This document shows, in pieces, positions 42,691 to 51,231 of a DNA stretch of 64,000 bases. Positions within the stretch are counted from its first letter, which is position 1, and the number at the start of each line of letters is the position of its first letter. The stretch is from Bradyrhizobium semiaridum (GTDB lineage Bacteria; Pseudomonadota; Alphaproteobacteria; Rhizobiales; Xanthobacteraceae): contig NZ_JAGKJJ010000036.1 in assembly GCF_020329505.1 (NCBI RefSeq), forward strand, positions 22,618-86,617, written 5' to 3'. The translations under genes and the position numbers were made by a program. Under the pieces are notes generated by a model. It was not told where the DNA came from and did no database searches. It was given only the letters and a program-made list of their open reading frames with translations.

Positions 42691-44952
42691 ATGCCTTCCG
42701 TTCCTGCAACCCGCCCGCGCCGCGCGCTTCTGCTGGCGACCACGATGCTCGCGCCGGCGCTCTTCACCACCGGCGCGTGCGCGCAGCAGGTGGCGGCCGC
42801 GGGCGAACTCCCGTCGATCGAGGTCATCAAGCCGGGCGACCAGAACGTCACGCGCGCCAGGCCCGCCACCAATGAGGTCGCCACATCGCGCCGTCCGGCG
42901 CCGGGCATGACGCAGAGCGACAATGCAGGCAGCGGCACCGGTGCCAACGCGCCGTCGTCAGGCGCAGGCTCGGGCACCGGTGGCGGCGGCCGGCAATTCG
43001 CCGGCATTGTCGGCGCCTCTTCGACCGTGATCACGGCCGACGACATTGCCCATTCGCCGACGCAGTCGCTGCCGGAGATCCTGGCGCAAGTGCCGGGCGT
43101 GCAGTTGCAATCGCTTTATGGCGGGCCGAACGGCGCCAAGACCTCGGTCGATTTGCGCGGCTTCGGCGCATTTGCCTCCGACAACACCCTGTTCCTGCTC
43201 AACGGCCGCCGTCTCAACGATGTCGACAAGGCCGGCTTCGATCTGACCACAATTCCGCTCGATTCGATCGCACGGATCGAGATCACCCGCGGCAACAGCG
43301 GCGCCGTGCTGTATGGCGACAACGCAGTTGGCGGCGTCGTCAACATCATCACCAAGACCGGTGTCGGCGGTCCGCCGGCCACGATCCGCGCCGAAGGCGG
43401 CGTCGGCTCGTTCAACACGCGGATGGCCGCGGTCTCCGCCGCGCTGAATTCCGGGCCGTGGTCGACCTCGTTCTACGGCAACGGCATCAAGTCCGACGGC
43501 TACCGCGTCAACAATTGGCTCGACCAGCGCAACGCCGTCGGCAATATCAGCTACACCACGCCTGACTTCACCGCGTTCCTGACCGTTACCGGCAGCGACC
43601 AGAAACTCGGTTTCCCCGGCGGCCGGCTGGTCGATCCCTCGATCGGCCTCAATGAGCTGGCCGCCGACCGCAGGGGCGCCGCGACGCCGTTCGACTTCGG
43701 CAATCAGCAGACCGCCAGCGTCACCACCGGCTTCACCAAGACCTTGATGAACGGCGTCGACCTGATCGTCGACGGCGGCTGGCGGCAGCGCGACACGCAG
43801 AGCGCCTTCTTCGGCACCGCGCCGACCATCAGCTTCGCCTCGACCTACAACGACGCCGCGCTGGACACCTGGTCGATCACCCCGCGCCTCAGCGTCAAGA
43901 CCATCATGCTGGGCATGCCGTCGACGATCCTGACCGGCATCGACTATTACGATTCAACGTTCCGCCAGGCCCGTGGCGCGTTCCAGGGCGTCGACCCCAC
44001 CCATATCTACAACATCGACCAGCAGACCGCGGCCGGCTACTGGCAGCACAGCATCGGCGTGCTGCCGACGACGGATTTTTCCTACGGCGCGCGGGTGCAG
44101 AACACCCGCGTCTCGGCGCGCGACCGCTACGACCCCAATGCGCCGTTCGCCTTCGATGCGCAGGCGGCGCCGCTCGACAGCGACGAGACGCAATACGCGC
44201 TGCATCTCGGTCTCGAGCACCGCATCACTGACACCTTCTCGGTGTTCGGCCGCGCCGCCCGCGCGTTCCGCACGCCCGATGTCGACGAGCGCGTCGCCTC
44301 GGGCCCATCGTTCGATCCGCTGACCGGCATGGCGCTGTCGCAGAACTTCAAGCTCAAGACCCAGACCTCGGAAGACGTCGAGGCCGGCTTCCGCGTCAAG
44401 ACCAATCCGTTCCAGCTGCAGACCAGCGCCTATCTGATGGACTTGCAGAACGAGATCCACTTCCTCCCCTCGCTGTTCTACAACGTCAATCTCGATCCGA
44501 CGCGGCGCTACGGCTCGGAGACCACCGCATCGCTCCGGGTCAGCGACACCGTGACGCTGCGCGGTGGCATGGCCTATACCCGCGCCGTGTTCCGCGAGGG
44601 CGCCTTCGCCGGCAACGATGTGCCGCTGGTGTCGCGCACGACAGGCAGTCTCGGCGTCACCTGGAACATCCTGCAGAACTATCTGGTGCTCGACGCCACG
44701 CTGCGCGCCTGGAGCTCGCGTATCATGGACAACGACCAGGCCAACACCCAGAGCCGGATTCCCGGCAACGCGACGGCCGACGTCAAGCTCAGCGGGCAGT
44801 ACGACCGCTTCTTCTGGTCGGTCAGCGCCAACAATCTGTTCAACGCCCTGTACTACGACTACGCCATCGCGAGCTCGTTCACTGCCGGCCGCTTCTCGGC
44901 CTATCCGCTGCCGGGGCGCACCTTCATGGTGCGGGCCGGTGCGACGTTTTGA
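42691..44952 (+). CDS. TonB-dependent vitamin B12 receptor (BtuB-like)
   Basis: This is a 753-residue outer-membrane receptor. The ATG at 42691 (GAGG upstream) gives a signal peptide ending near GACAQQ. A Gly/Ser/Ala-rich linker (residues ~75-110) is followed by the plug (SLPEILAQVPGVQLQSLYG, then RIEITRGNSGAVLYGDNAVGGVVNIITKTG near residues 200-230) and a 22-strand barrel ending in the aromatic terminus RAGATF. A possible TonB box is in LPSIEVI after the signal. The cobalamin riboswitch upstream makes B12 the expected ligand. It is divergent from the permease operon, completing outer- and inner-membrane uptake. Confidence 0.93.
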   Translation: MPSVPATRPRRALLLATTMLAPALFTTGACAQQVAAAGELPSIEVIKPGDQNVTRARPATNEVATSRRPAPGMTQSDNAGSGTGANAPSSGAGSGTGGGGRQFAGIVGASSTVITADDIAHSPTQSLPEILAQVPGVQLQSLYGGPNGAKTSVDLRGFGAFASDNTLFLLNGRRLNDVDKAGFDLTTIPLDSIARIEITRGNSGAVLYGDNAVGGVVNIITKTGVGGPPATIRAEGGVGSFNTRMAAVSAALNSGPWSTSFYGNGIKSDGYRVNNWLDQRNAVGNISYTTPDFTAFLTVTGSDQKLGFPGGRLVDPSIGLNELAADRRGAATPFDFGNQQTASVTTGFTKTLMNGVDLIVDGGWRQRDTQSAFFGTAPTISFASTYNDAALDTWSITPRLSVKTIMLGMPSTILTGIDYYDSTFRQARGAFQGVDPTHIYNIDQQTAAGYWQHSIGVLPTTDFSYGARVQNTRVSARDRYDPNAPFAFDAQAAPLDSDETQYALHLGLEHRITDTFSVFGRAARAFRTPDVDERVASGPSFDPLTGMALSQNFKLKTQTSEDVEAGFRVKTNPFQLQTSAYLMDLQNEIHFLPSLFYNVNLDPTRRYGSETTASLRVSDTVTLRGGMAYTRAVFREGAFAGNDVPLVSRTTGSLGVTWNILQNYLVLDATLRAWSSRIMDNDQANTQSRIPGNATADVKLSGQYDRFFWSVSANNLFNALYYDYAIASSFTAGRFSAYPLPGRTFMVRAGATF

Positions 44953-45062
44953 GCCGCGCGACGCGGCTGGATGTGATCCAGCCGCGTCGCCTCCTCACAT
45001 TACACGCAGCCGCGAACTGGAGTAGCATTCCGGCGAAGACTTCACCCAGGCAGGGGAAACGC

Positions 45063-45221
45063 ATGGGCAAGGCCGGACGGAAGAAGGACGGCGCCGAGAC
45101 CGAAGACCAGTCGAAGACGCCGCCACCACCCTCGCCGCCGCCGGACGACGAGTATTACGAAGACGGCGACATTGCCACGCCGAAGCTCGACCGCTACGGC
45201 AACGACGATGAGCCGTTGTAG
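45063..45221 (+). CDS. small acidic, proline-rich hypothetical protein, 52 aa
   Basis: The ATG at 45063 follows AGGGGA by a good spacing. The product has a basic start (GKAGRKKDG), a Pro-rich middle (TPPPPSPPPDDEYYEDGD) and an acidic end (GNDDEPL). It has no membrane helix or cysteine and is probably disordered. I do not recognise it. It follows the B12 receptor by 110 bp and could share its transcript. Codon third positions are GC-rich, which supports a real gene, but so short an ORF stays uncertain. Confidence 0.5.
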   Translation: MGKAGRKKDGAETEDQSKTPPPPSPPPDDEYYEDGDIATPKLDRYGNDDEPL

Positions 45222-45244
45222 CGGCTACCGTTGCCAACCACGCT

Positions 45245-45270
45245 GTCGTTCCGGCGAAGGCCGGGACGAC
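45245..45270. repeat. short palindrome GTCGTTCCGGC/GCCGGGACGAC
   Basis: An 11-bp imperfect stem with a GAAG centre, related to the end sequence of class 1 repeats. It lies alone in a ~290-bp gap (45222-45512) in which I see no gene; a GGCGCGATCGA/TCGATCGCC-like inverted segment occurs near 45301-45332. Confidence 0.6.
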
Positions 45271-45512
45271 GCGGTGAGAGACCTCGAAAGAAATCGTCGC
45301 GCTCGATCGCCGCGATGCTGGCGCGATCGAGTAGTTGCGCGCCGGGAGACGGGCGGCGGCGTAGCTTGCGAGCTACCGAGCCCGGCTCATCGTCGCCAAG
45401 CAGGCATTAGGTCGCAGCGAGGGTCATCGACCGGATCACCCTTCTGATTGGTCGGCCGGCCCCTGACTGCTAGGCTCCGCACGGACGCTGGGTCCTTGCG
45501 AGGGGCGGTGCC

Positions 45513-46505
45513 ATGAGATTTGCGAAGGCGGTGCTGGCGGTCCTCTGCATGATCGCATCGATGTGCGACCTGTCCAACGCGCAACCAGCACCCAGGAAGG
45601 TTGGAATTCTCATCAATGGCGGCCCTTCTCCGATTTTCGATTCGATCAAGAAGAACCTTCTGAGCGACTTTGCCGAGCGCGGCTATCTGGAAGGACGCGA
45701 CGTCGTCATCGAGCCACGATTTGCCGAGTTGAAGCTTGAGCGACTTCCGAGCCTCGCCTCGGAGCTGGTCGCTGCAAATGTGGATGTCATCCTTGCACTC
45801 GGCGGCCCGGCGGCTGTAGCGGCCCAGAAGACCACGTCCACGATCCCCGTGATCTTTGCGATCGTTACCGATCCGGTCGCACTGAAGCTCGTCGCCTCGA
45901 TGGAAAGACCGGGAGGCAACATCACGGGCCTCACGAGCCTCGACCCGCAGCAAGCCAGCAAGCAATTCGAACTGCTGAAGGAGGCATTCCCCGGCATCAA
46001 GCGCGTTGCGATCCTCAGCGATCAAACGCTCCCCGGCGCTGATGAACGCGGGCTCGCCCCGATCGATCGCGCCAACGAGGCCGCGGCCAAAGCCCTGGGG
46101 CTGGAGCCGCAAATTGTGAAGGTCAAGAGTGCGGACGATCTGGAGAGCGCAATTGCGGGGATGGCAAGTGATCGCGCGGAGGCGATGCTGGTGCTGGAAG
46201 TACCGGTGCCTTTGAGCAATCGAAAGCGGGTCGGTGAACTGGCCGTAAAGAGCCGCTTGCCGGCAATGTTTCCCGGCGGCCAGGCGGACGCGGGCGGCGT
46301 CGTCACCTATGGCACCAACGTCGCCGATACATGGCGCGAGTTTGCGACGTTTGCCGACGAGATTTTCAAGGGAGCGAAGCCGGGCGACCTGCCCGTCCGT
46401 GTCATCACCAAGCAAGAGCTCATTTTCAATCTGCAGGCAGCCCAGGCCGTGGGCGTCAGAATTCCACCCGAACTCTTGAAGCGCGCGGACAAGATCATGC
46501 AGTGA
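45513..46505 (+). CDS. ABC transporter substrate-binding protein, ABC_sub_bind (TrpX/DUF534) type
   Basis: This is a 330-residue periplasmic protein with signal peptide (cleavage near SNAQPA). The opening KVGILINGGPSPIFDSIKKNLLSDFAERGY and LPSLASELVAANVDVILALGG are characteristic of this two-lobed family, often very numerous in bradyrhizobia and often lacking a cognate transporter. No permease or ATPase gene is near. Its ligand is unknown; some members bind aromatic amino acids. The GTG/ATG choice is not an issue: the ATG follows GGGGCGG. Confidence 0.9.
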   Translation: MRFAKAVLAVLCMIASMCDLSNAQPAPRKVGILINGGPSPIFDSIKKNLLSDFAERGYLEGRDVVIEPRFAELKLERLPSLASELVAANVDVILALGGPAAVAAQKTTSTIPVIFAIVTDPVALKLVASMERPGGNITGLTSLDPQQASKQFELLKEAFPGIKRVAILSDQTLPGADERGLAPIDRANEAAAKALGLEPQIVKVKSADDLESAIAGMASDRAEAMLVLEVPVPLSNRKRVGELAVKSRLPAMFPGGQADAGGVVTYGTNVADTWREFATFADEIFKGAKPGDLPVRVITKQELIFNLQAAQAVGVRIPPELLKRADKIMQ

Positions 46506-46522
46506 ATCCGCGCGGAGGAATG

Positions 46523-47770
46523 CTAGCGAAAATCTTCGTTCTCGATCGTCTTGATACTGCCGCGGTCAAGCAGATGCGCACCAAAGCCGCCGCGTGCCAG
46601 CGATGAGGCGATCTGCGGCGATGTCAGCAACAGCGCGGTGGTCATCGCTAGCGGCACGGCGCTGGGCCAATCGAGCCGCACCGGCGTCAGCTCTTCCGCG
46701 CTGTCGCGATAAGGCCCGTCACCCGTGGCGATGCGGCCGCACTCCCTGATCAGGTCACGCCTTGTGCCGTCGCGTGACGCGCTGCCGAGCAGGGCCTGCA
46801 TCGCGAGATGCGTCCGCACGCCGGCGCGGCTCTCGGCGAGCGGCTCCGGTGTCTCGCCCAGCGAGACGCGCAGCAGCAGGTCAACGAGATCGGTGCCAGC
46901 GGCATACGCGTTCATCGGCTCGACCAGCCGCGGATTGCAATCGATCAAGAGCGGCGTCGTGCTGTCGAGCGGCATCATGACATCGACCGACAGCGCGCCA
47001 TGCCAGTGCAGATGCGCGCCGATGGTCTCGATCGCTGAGCGGATCGCCGGCCGGCTGACGCTTTCCTTGATCGCCTCGCCGCCACCGACACCGGCCGCGA
47101 CCTGGCGGTAGGCATGGAAGCCGACCAGCCTGCCGCGGCAGAACACCGACTGCGCCTTCTCCACCGTGCCGGTGACGAGGTCCTGCACCAGCACCTCGCC
47201 GGAAAAATCGCCGGCCGAATCGAGCTCGTAGAGCGCGAGGTTGAGATCGCTCGCATCGCGCACGAACCAGATGCCGCGGCTGGCAGTGCCGATCGAGGTC
47301 TTGACCACCGATGGAAATCGCATTGCGCTGCGGAGATCGTCGGCCGAGGTCACGATCCGGGTCGGCGGCTGCGGCAGGCCGAGCTGATCGAGCAGGCGGC
47401 TGAAGCCGGCCTTGCTGTGCGCCGCGCGATAGGCGGAAAAACCCGGCAGCGCCAGGCCGGCGCGCGGCGGCAGAAGCCCCCCGGCGCGGGCGAACAGAAA
47501 GCCCTGTTCATGGGTCGGCAGCAACACGTCGAAATGCTGCGATGCCAACAAATGCTCGACGAAGCGCAGGAAGCCGGCCGGATCGGTGCGCAGCGGCGGG
47601 CAATGGTGGAATTTGCGGACAAAGCGCGAATAGCGGGCGAGGCACCAGCGCGAGGGATCGCAGACCTCGACGTGGTGGCCGGCCATTCCCAGGATCGTGA
47701 CCGCCTCGCGGCCGGAGGTGCTGGACCCCTCTGGCATCAGCACCCGGAGCGGCTTTGTGGCGGCAGTCAT
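46523..47770 (-). CDS. ATP-grasp family carboxylate-amine/thiol ligase-like protein
   Basis: This 415-residue protein has an N-terminal Rossmann-like pre-ATP domain (residues 1-110, LRVLMPEGSSTSGREAVTILG) and an ATP-grasp core with FPSVVKTSIGTASRGIWFV near residue 155 and the catalytic loop SVDVMMPLDSTTPLLIDCNPRLVEP near 265. This suggests ATP-dependent amide- or ester-bond formation. The substrate is unknown. The C-terminal ~100 residues are not recognised. It is convergent with the solitary binding-protein gene and divergent from an MFS carrier (start codons ~160 bp apart), which might export its product (inference). Confidence 0.85.
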   Translation of the reverse strand: MTAATKPLRVLMPEGSSTSGREAVTILGMAGHHVEVCDPSRWCLARYSRFVRKFHHCPPLRTDPAGFLRFVEHLLASQHFDVLLPTHEQGFLFARAGGLLPPRAGLALPGFSAYRAAHSKAGFSRLLDQLGLPQPPTRIVTSADDLRSAMRFPSVVKTSIGTASRGIWFVRDASDLNLALYELDSAGDFSGEVLVQDLVTGTVEKAQSVFCRGRLVGFHAYRQVAAGVGGGEAIKESVSRPAIRSAIETIGAHLHWHGALSVDVMMPLDSTTPLLIDCNPRLVEPMNAYAAGTDLVDLLLRVSLGETPEPLAESRAGVRTHLAMQALLGSASRDGTRRDLIRECGRIATGDGPYRDSAEELTPVRLDWPSAVPLAMTTALLLTSPQIASSLARGGFGAHLLDRGSIKTIENEDFR

Positions 47771-47931
47771 GGCCGATCATCGCCGCGCGGCGTCGCTTTG
47801 TCGCCCTCTTTGATGCCGCATGTGTCAATCCGGCACCCCCGCCCGGGGGCAGCCATGCAACTGCGTTCATGGACAATTATCGGTCAGCCTCTATTTTCAG
47901 CGCCCGGCAGAAAACGGGGTTTGCTCGAGAC

Positions 47932-49149
47932 ATGGTCGACGTTCTGGCTGCACCGCAACAAGCGAAAGCCGACAGCGCGCCGCGCACGCTGTTCGGGATC
48001 TCGGTCGCGCATTGGGTCAGCCATTTCCACATCTTCGTGCTGCCGATGCTGTTCCCGTTCCTCAAGACGCAGCTCGGCGTCGGCTATGTCGAGCTCGGCT
48101 TCGCGCTGACCGTGTTCGCGGTGGTCTCGGCGCTGACCCAGGCGCCGATCGGCTACCTCGCCGACCACATCGGCGCGCGCAAGATCCTCCTGATCGGGCT
48201 GACCGTCGGTGGCTGCGCGCTGATCGGGCTCGGCCTGCATTTGAGCTACACGTCGCTGATCGTCTGCGCCGTGCTGCTCGGGCTCGCCAACAGCGTCTAC
48301 CATCCGGCCGATTACGCCATCCTCTCGGCGCATATGGACGAGGCGCGGATGGGCCGCGCCTTCTCGATCCACACCTTCGCCGGCTTCCTCGGCGGCGCGG
48401 TGGCGCCCGCCATCATGGCGGCGCTGGTGGCTTCGATCGGCGGTCTCGGCGCGCTGATCGTGGCCGGCGCGGTCGGCCCGCTGGTGGCGCTGTTCCTGAT
48501 CGTGCTCGGCATTCCCGATGCCGGCGCCAACAACAGCAAGGCCAAGGGCGACGACACGCCGAAGGCCAGCGTGATCACGCCGGCGCTGATGGCGCTGACG
48601 CTGTTCTTCACCCTGCTCGGCCTGTCGAGCTCGGGCATCAACAATTTCGGCGTGGTCGCGCTGATGAGCGGCTACGGCGCGTCGTTCTCGACCGCCAACA
48701 TCGCGCTGACCGCGTTCCTCGGCGCCAGCGCCGCGGGCGTGCTCGCCGGCGGCTATCTCGCCGACTGGACCCATCGCCACAGTCAGGTGGCTGCGGCGTG
48801 CTTCGCCATCAATACCGCCCTCGTGCTGCTGATCGCGCTGGTCAACCTGCCGCCGGCGGCGCTGACGCTCGCGATGGGGCTCGCCGGGTTCCTTGGCGGC
48901 GTGATCGCGCCGTCACGCGACATGATGGTGCGCAACGCCGCACCTCCGGGTGCGGCGGGCCGCGCCTTCGGCATCGTCTCCACCGGCTTCAATTTCAGCG
49001 GTATCGTGAGCCCGCTGCTGTTCGGCTGGATCATGGACCAGCATATGCCGTATTGGGTGTTCGGCGCCTCCGCGGTGTTCATGGTGCTGACGGTGCTGCT
49101 GGCGCTGGTCACGGAACGCAAGCCGGCCAGTGTTCCAGCCGCAGCGTAA
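47932..49149 (+). CDS. MFS transporter (3)
   Basis: From the ATG at 47932 the protein has 405 residues. Helices begin at RTLFGISVAHWVSHFHIFVLPMLFPFL, with the conserved loop 2-3 motif GYLADHIGARKIL (GxLaDrxGrkx). A polar central loop (residues ~195-215, NNSKAKGDDTPK) divides the halves. In-frame ATGs upstream (47755, 47869) would add a non-hydrophobic extension without ribosome sites. The His-rich AHWVSHFHIF helix resembles carriers of the fosmidomycin-resistance/bcr type, but the substrate is unknown. Confidence 0.88.
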   Translation: MVDVLAAPQQAKADSAPRTLFGISVAHWVSHFHIFVLPMLFPFLKTQLGVGYVELGFALTVFAVVSALTQAPIGYLADHIGARKILLIGLTVGGCALIGLGLHLSYTSLIVCAVLLGLANSVYHPADYAILSAHMDEARMGRAFSIHTFAGFLGGAVAPAIMAALVASIGGLGALIVAGAVGPLVALFLIVLGIPDAGANNSKAKGDDTPKASVITPALMALTLFFTLLGLSSSGINNFGVVALMSGYGASFSTANIALTAFLGASAAGVLAGGYLADWTHRHSQVAAACFAINTALVLLIALVNLPPAALTLAMGLAGFLGGVIAPSRDMMVRNAAPPGAAGRAFGIVSTGFNFSGIVSPLLFGWIMDQHMPYWVFGASAVFMVLTVLLALVTERKPASVPAAA

Positions 49150-49282
49150 CTCATCGGACGAGAAACTCGTTTCTCCACGCGAAACAGGAATCAGGCGCAT
49201 TCCAGAGCTTCACCCGTGGCGGTTGACAGCATCGGGGGGTCACCCATGATGTGGCAATAAAACAGCCACGGGATGGAATGCC

Positions 49283-51025
49283 ATGACCTCGACCCCAGAC
49301 CTCGTGATCCGCGGCGGCACCGTCGCCGACGGCAAGGGCGGAGACCTCTATGAAGCCGACGTCGCGATCACCGGCGGCAAGATCACCGAAGTCGGCAAGG
49401 TCGCGGCAAAAGGCAGCGAGGAGATCGACGCCAGGGGCAAGCTGGTGGCGCCCGGCTTCGTCGACGTCCACACCCATTACGACGGCCAGGTGACCTGGAG
49501 CCAGGACATCACGCCGTCGTCGCAGAACGGCGTCACCACGGCGATCATGGGCAATTGCGGCGTCGGCTTCGCGCCGTGCCGGCCGAGCGATCACACCCGG
49601 CTGATCCAACTGATGGAAGGCGTCGAGGACATCCCGGAGCCGGTGCTGAGCGCCGGCATTCCCTGGGAATGGGAGAGTTTTCCCGACTACATGAACTGGC
49701 TGTCGAAGCGCAGCTTCGACATGGATATCGGCGCCCAGCTGCCGCATGCCGCGCTGCGCGTTTATGTGATGGGCGAGCGCGGCGCGCGCCGCGATCCCGC
49801 GACGGCCGAGGACAACAAGGCGATGGCGGCGCTCGCCGGCGATGCGGTCCGATCAGGCGCGCTCGGCTTCTCGACCTCGCGCACGCTCAATCACCGCACC
49901 TCCACCGGCGACTACACGCCGACGCTGAAAGCGGGCGAAGACGAATTGACCGCGATTGCCGGCGCGATGCACGGCGTCGGCCGCAGCGTGCTGCAATTCG
50001 TGCTCGACCAGAGCACCGTGCATGAAGACCTGCCGATGATGCTGCGGGTCGCCGAGAACACCAAATGCCCGATCTCGTTCTCGGTGGCGCAGGCCGACAA
50101 GGCGCCGCGGCGCTGGCGCCAGACCATGGACACCATCAATGAGGCCGCCGCGCGCGGCCTGTCGATCACGACCCAGATCGCCGCGCGACCGGTCGGGCTG
50201 CTGCTCGGGCTGGAATTGTCGCGCAACCCGTTCCAGACTCATCCGAGCTATCGTGCGATCGCCAAGCTGCCGTTGGCCGAGCGGCTCGCGCAGTTGCGCC
50301 GGCCCGAGGTGCGCGCGGCGATCCTGAGCGAAACCGCCACCGCGACCGACGATCCGCTGTTCTTCCGGCCGAACTACGACAAGATGTATCTGCTCGGGAA
50401 TCCGCCCGATTATGAGCAGCCGCCGGAAAACGCGCTCGGCCCGCAGGCGCGGCGCCAGGGCCGGCAGCCGGAGGAGCTCGCCTATGACGCGATGCTGACC
50501 GACGAAGGCCGCGGCATGCTCTACGTGCCGTTCCTGAATTATGCCGACGGCAATCTCGATGCCGTGCATGAGATGCTGCGCGAGCCGAGCGCCGTGCCGG
50601 GCCTCTCCGACGGCGGCGCGCATTGCGGCATCATCTGCGATGCGAGCTTCCCGACCTATCTGTTGACGCACTGGACGCGCGACCGCACCCGCGGCGAGAA
50701 GCTGTCGATTCCGTTCGTGATCGCGGCACAGTCGCGCAAGACCGCACTCTCGGTCGGCCTCTCCGACCGCGGCGTGATCGCGCCGGGCTTCAAGGCCGAT
50801 GTCAACGTGATCGACTACGACCGGCTGCACCTGCATCCGCCGAAGGTGCATTACGACCTCCCGGTCGGCGGCCGCCGCCTGCTGCAGCAGGTCGACGGCT
50901 ACGATGCGACAATCGTCTCCGGCGTCGTGACGCAGCGCGGCGGCAGGGCCACCGGCGCACGGCCGGGCAAGCTGGTGCGCGGCGCCCAGGGCTTGCAGTC
51001 GACGTTCGGCGCGGCCGCAAGTTAG
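49283..51025 (+). CDS. N-acyl-D-amino-acid deacylase family amidohydrolase
   Basis: This 580-residue amidohydrolase has the N-terminal beta-sandwich and the metal motif FVDVHTHYDGQVTW at residues ~58-70. GNCGVGFAPC follows near residue 92, a cysteine-bearing motif seen in D-aminoacylases, then DGGAHCGIICDASFPTYL near 445. It probably hydrolyses N-acyl-D-amino acids or related cyclic amides and has no signal peptide. A class 2 repeat and a hairpin follow before a convergent MFS gene, which may import a related substrate (inference). Confidence 0.88.
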   Translation: MTSTPDLVIRGGTVADGKGGDLYEADVAITGGKITEVGKVAAKGSEEIDARGKLVAPGFVDVHTHYDGQVTWSQDITPSSQNGVTTAIMGNCGVGFAPCRPSDHTRLIQLMEGVEDIPEPVLSAGIPWEWESFPDYMNWLSKRSFDMDIGAQLPHAALRVYVMGERGARRDPATAEDNKAMAALAGDAVRSGALGFSTSRTLNHRTSTGDYTPTLKAGEDELTAIAGAMHGVGRSVLQFVLDQSTVHEDLPMMLRVAENTKCPISFSVAQADKAPRRWRQTMDTINEAAARGLSITTQIAARPVGLLLGLELSRNPFQTHPSYRAIAKLPLAERLAQLRRPEVRAAILSETATATDDPLFFRPNYDKMYLLGNPPDYEQPPENALGPQARRQGRQPEELAYDAMLTDEGRGMLYVPFLNYADGNLDAVHEMLREPSAVPGLSDGGAHCGIICDASFPTYLLTHWTRDRTRGEKLSIPFVIAAQSRKTALSVGLSDRGVIAPGFKADVNVIDYDRLHLHPPKVHYDLPVGGRRLLQQVDGYDATIVSGVVTQRGGRATGARPGKLVRGAQGLQSTFGAAAS

Positions 51026-51042
51026 CTGTCACCTTAATCTGT

Positions 51043-51128
51043 GTAGCCCGGATGAGCGAAGCGACATCCGGGGCAGAACCATCCGCGGAGAAAGCGGCCC
51101 CGGATATCGCTTCGCTCATCCGGGCTAC
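51043..51128. repeat. class 2 repeat, complete copy C
   Basis: GTAGCCCGGATG and CATCCGGGCTAC form the inverted ends, with extended inner pairing (AGCGAAGCGA/TCGCTTCGCT; CCGGGGCAG and CGGCCCCGG). It lies between the convergent deacylase (+) and MFS (-) genes. Confidence 0.87.
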
Positions 51129-51170
51129 GATATCTCGCCAACGGCACACAGCCGACGCAACAAACTCCCG

Positions 51171-51191
51171 CCTCTCCCACAATGGGAGAGG
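51171..51191. terminator. hairpin between convergent genes
   Basis: A perfect 9-bp stem CCTCTCCCA/TGGGAGAGG closes a CAA loop. GCGAAGCGGAGC follows, as in class 3 repeats, so it is probably a half-unit. It lies 40 bp from the end of the leftward MFS gene; a bidirectional terminator role is inferred from position. Confidence 0.55.
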
Positions 51192-51231
51192 CGAAGCGGA
51201 GCACGCGGTTAAAGGGAAGCTCGAACGCAAC

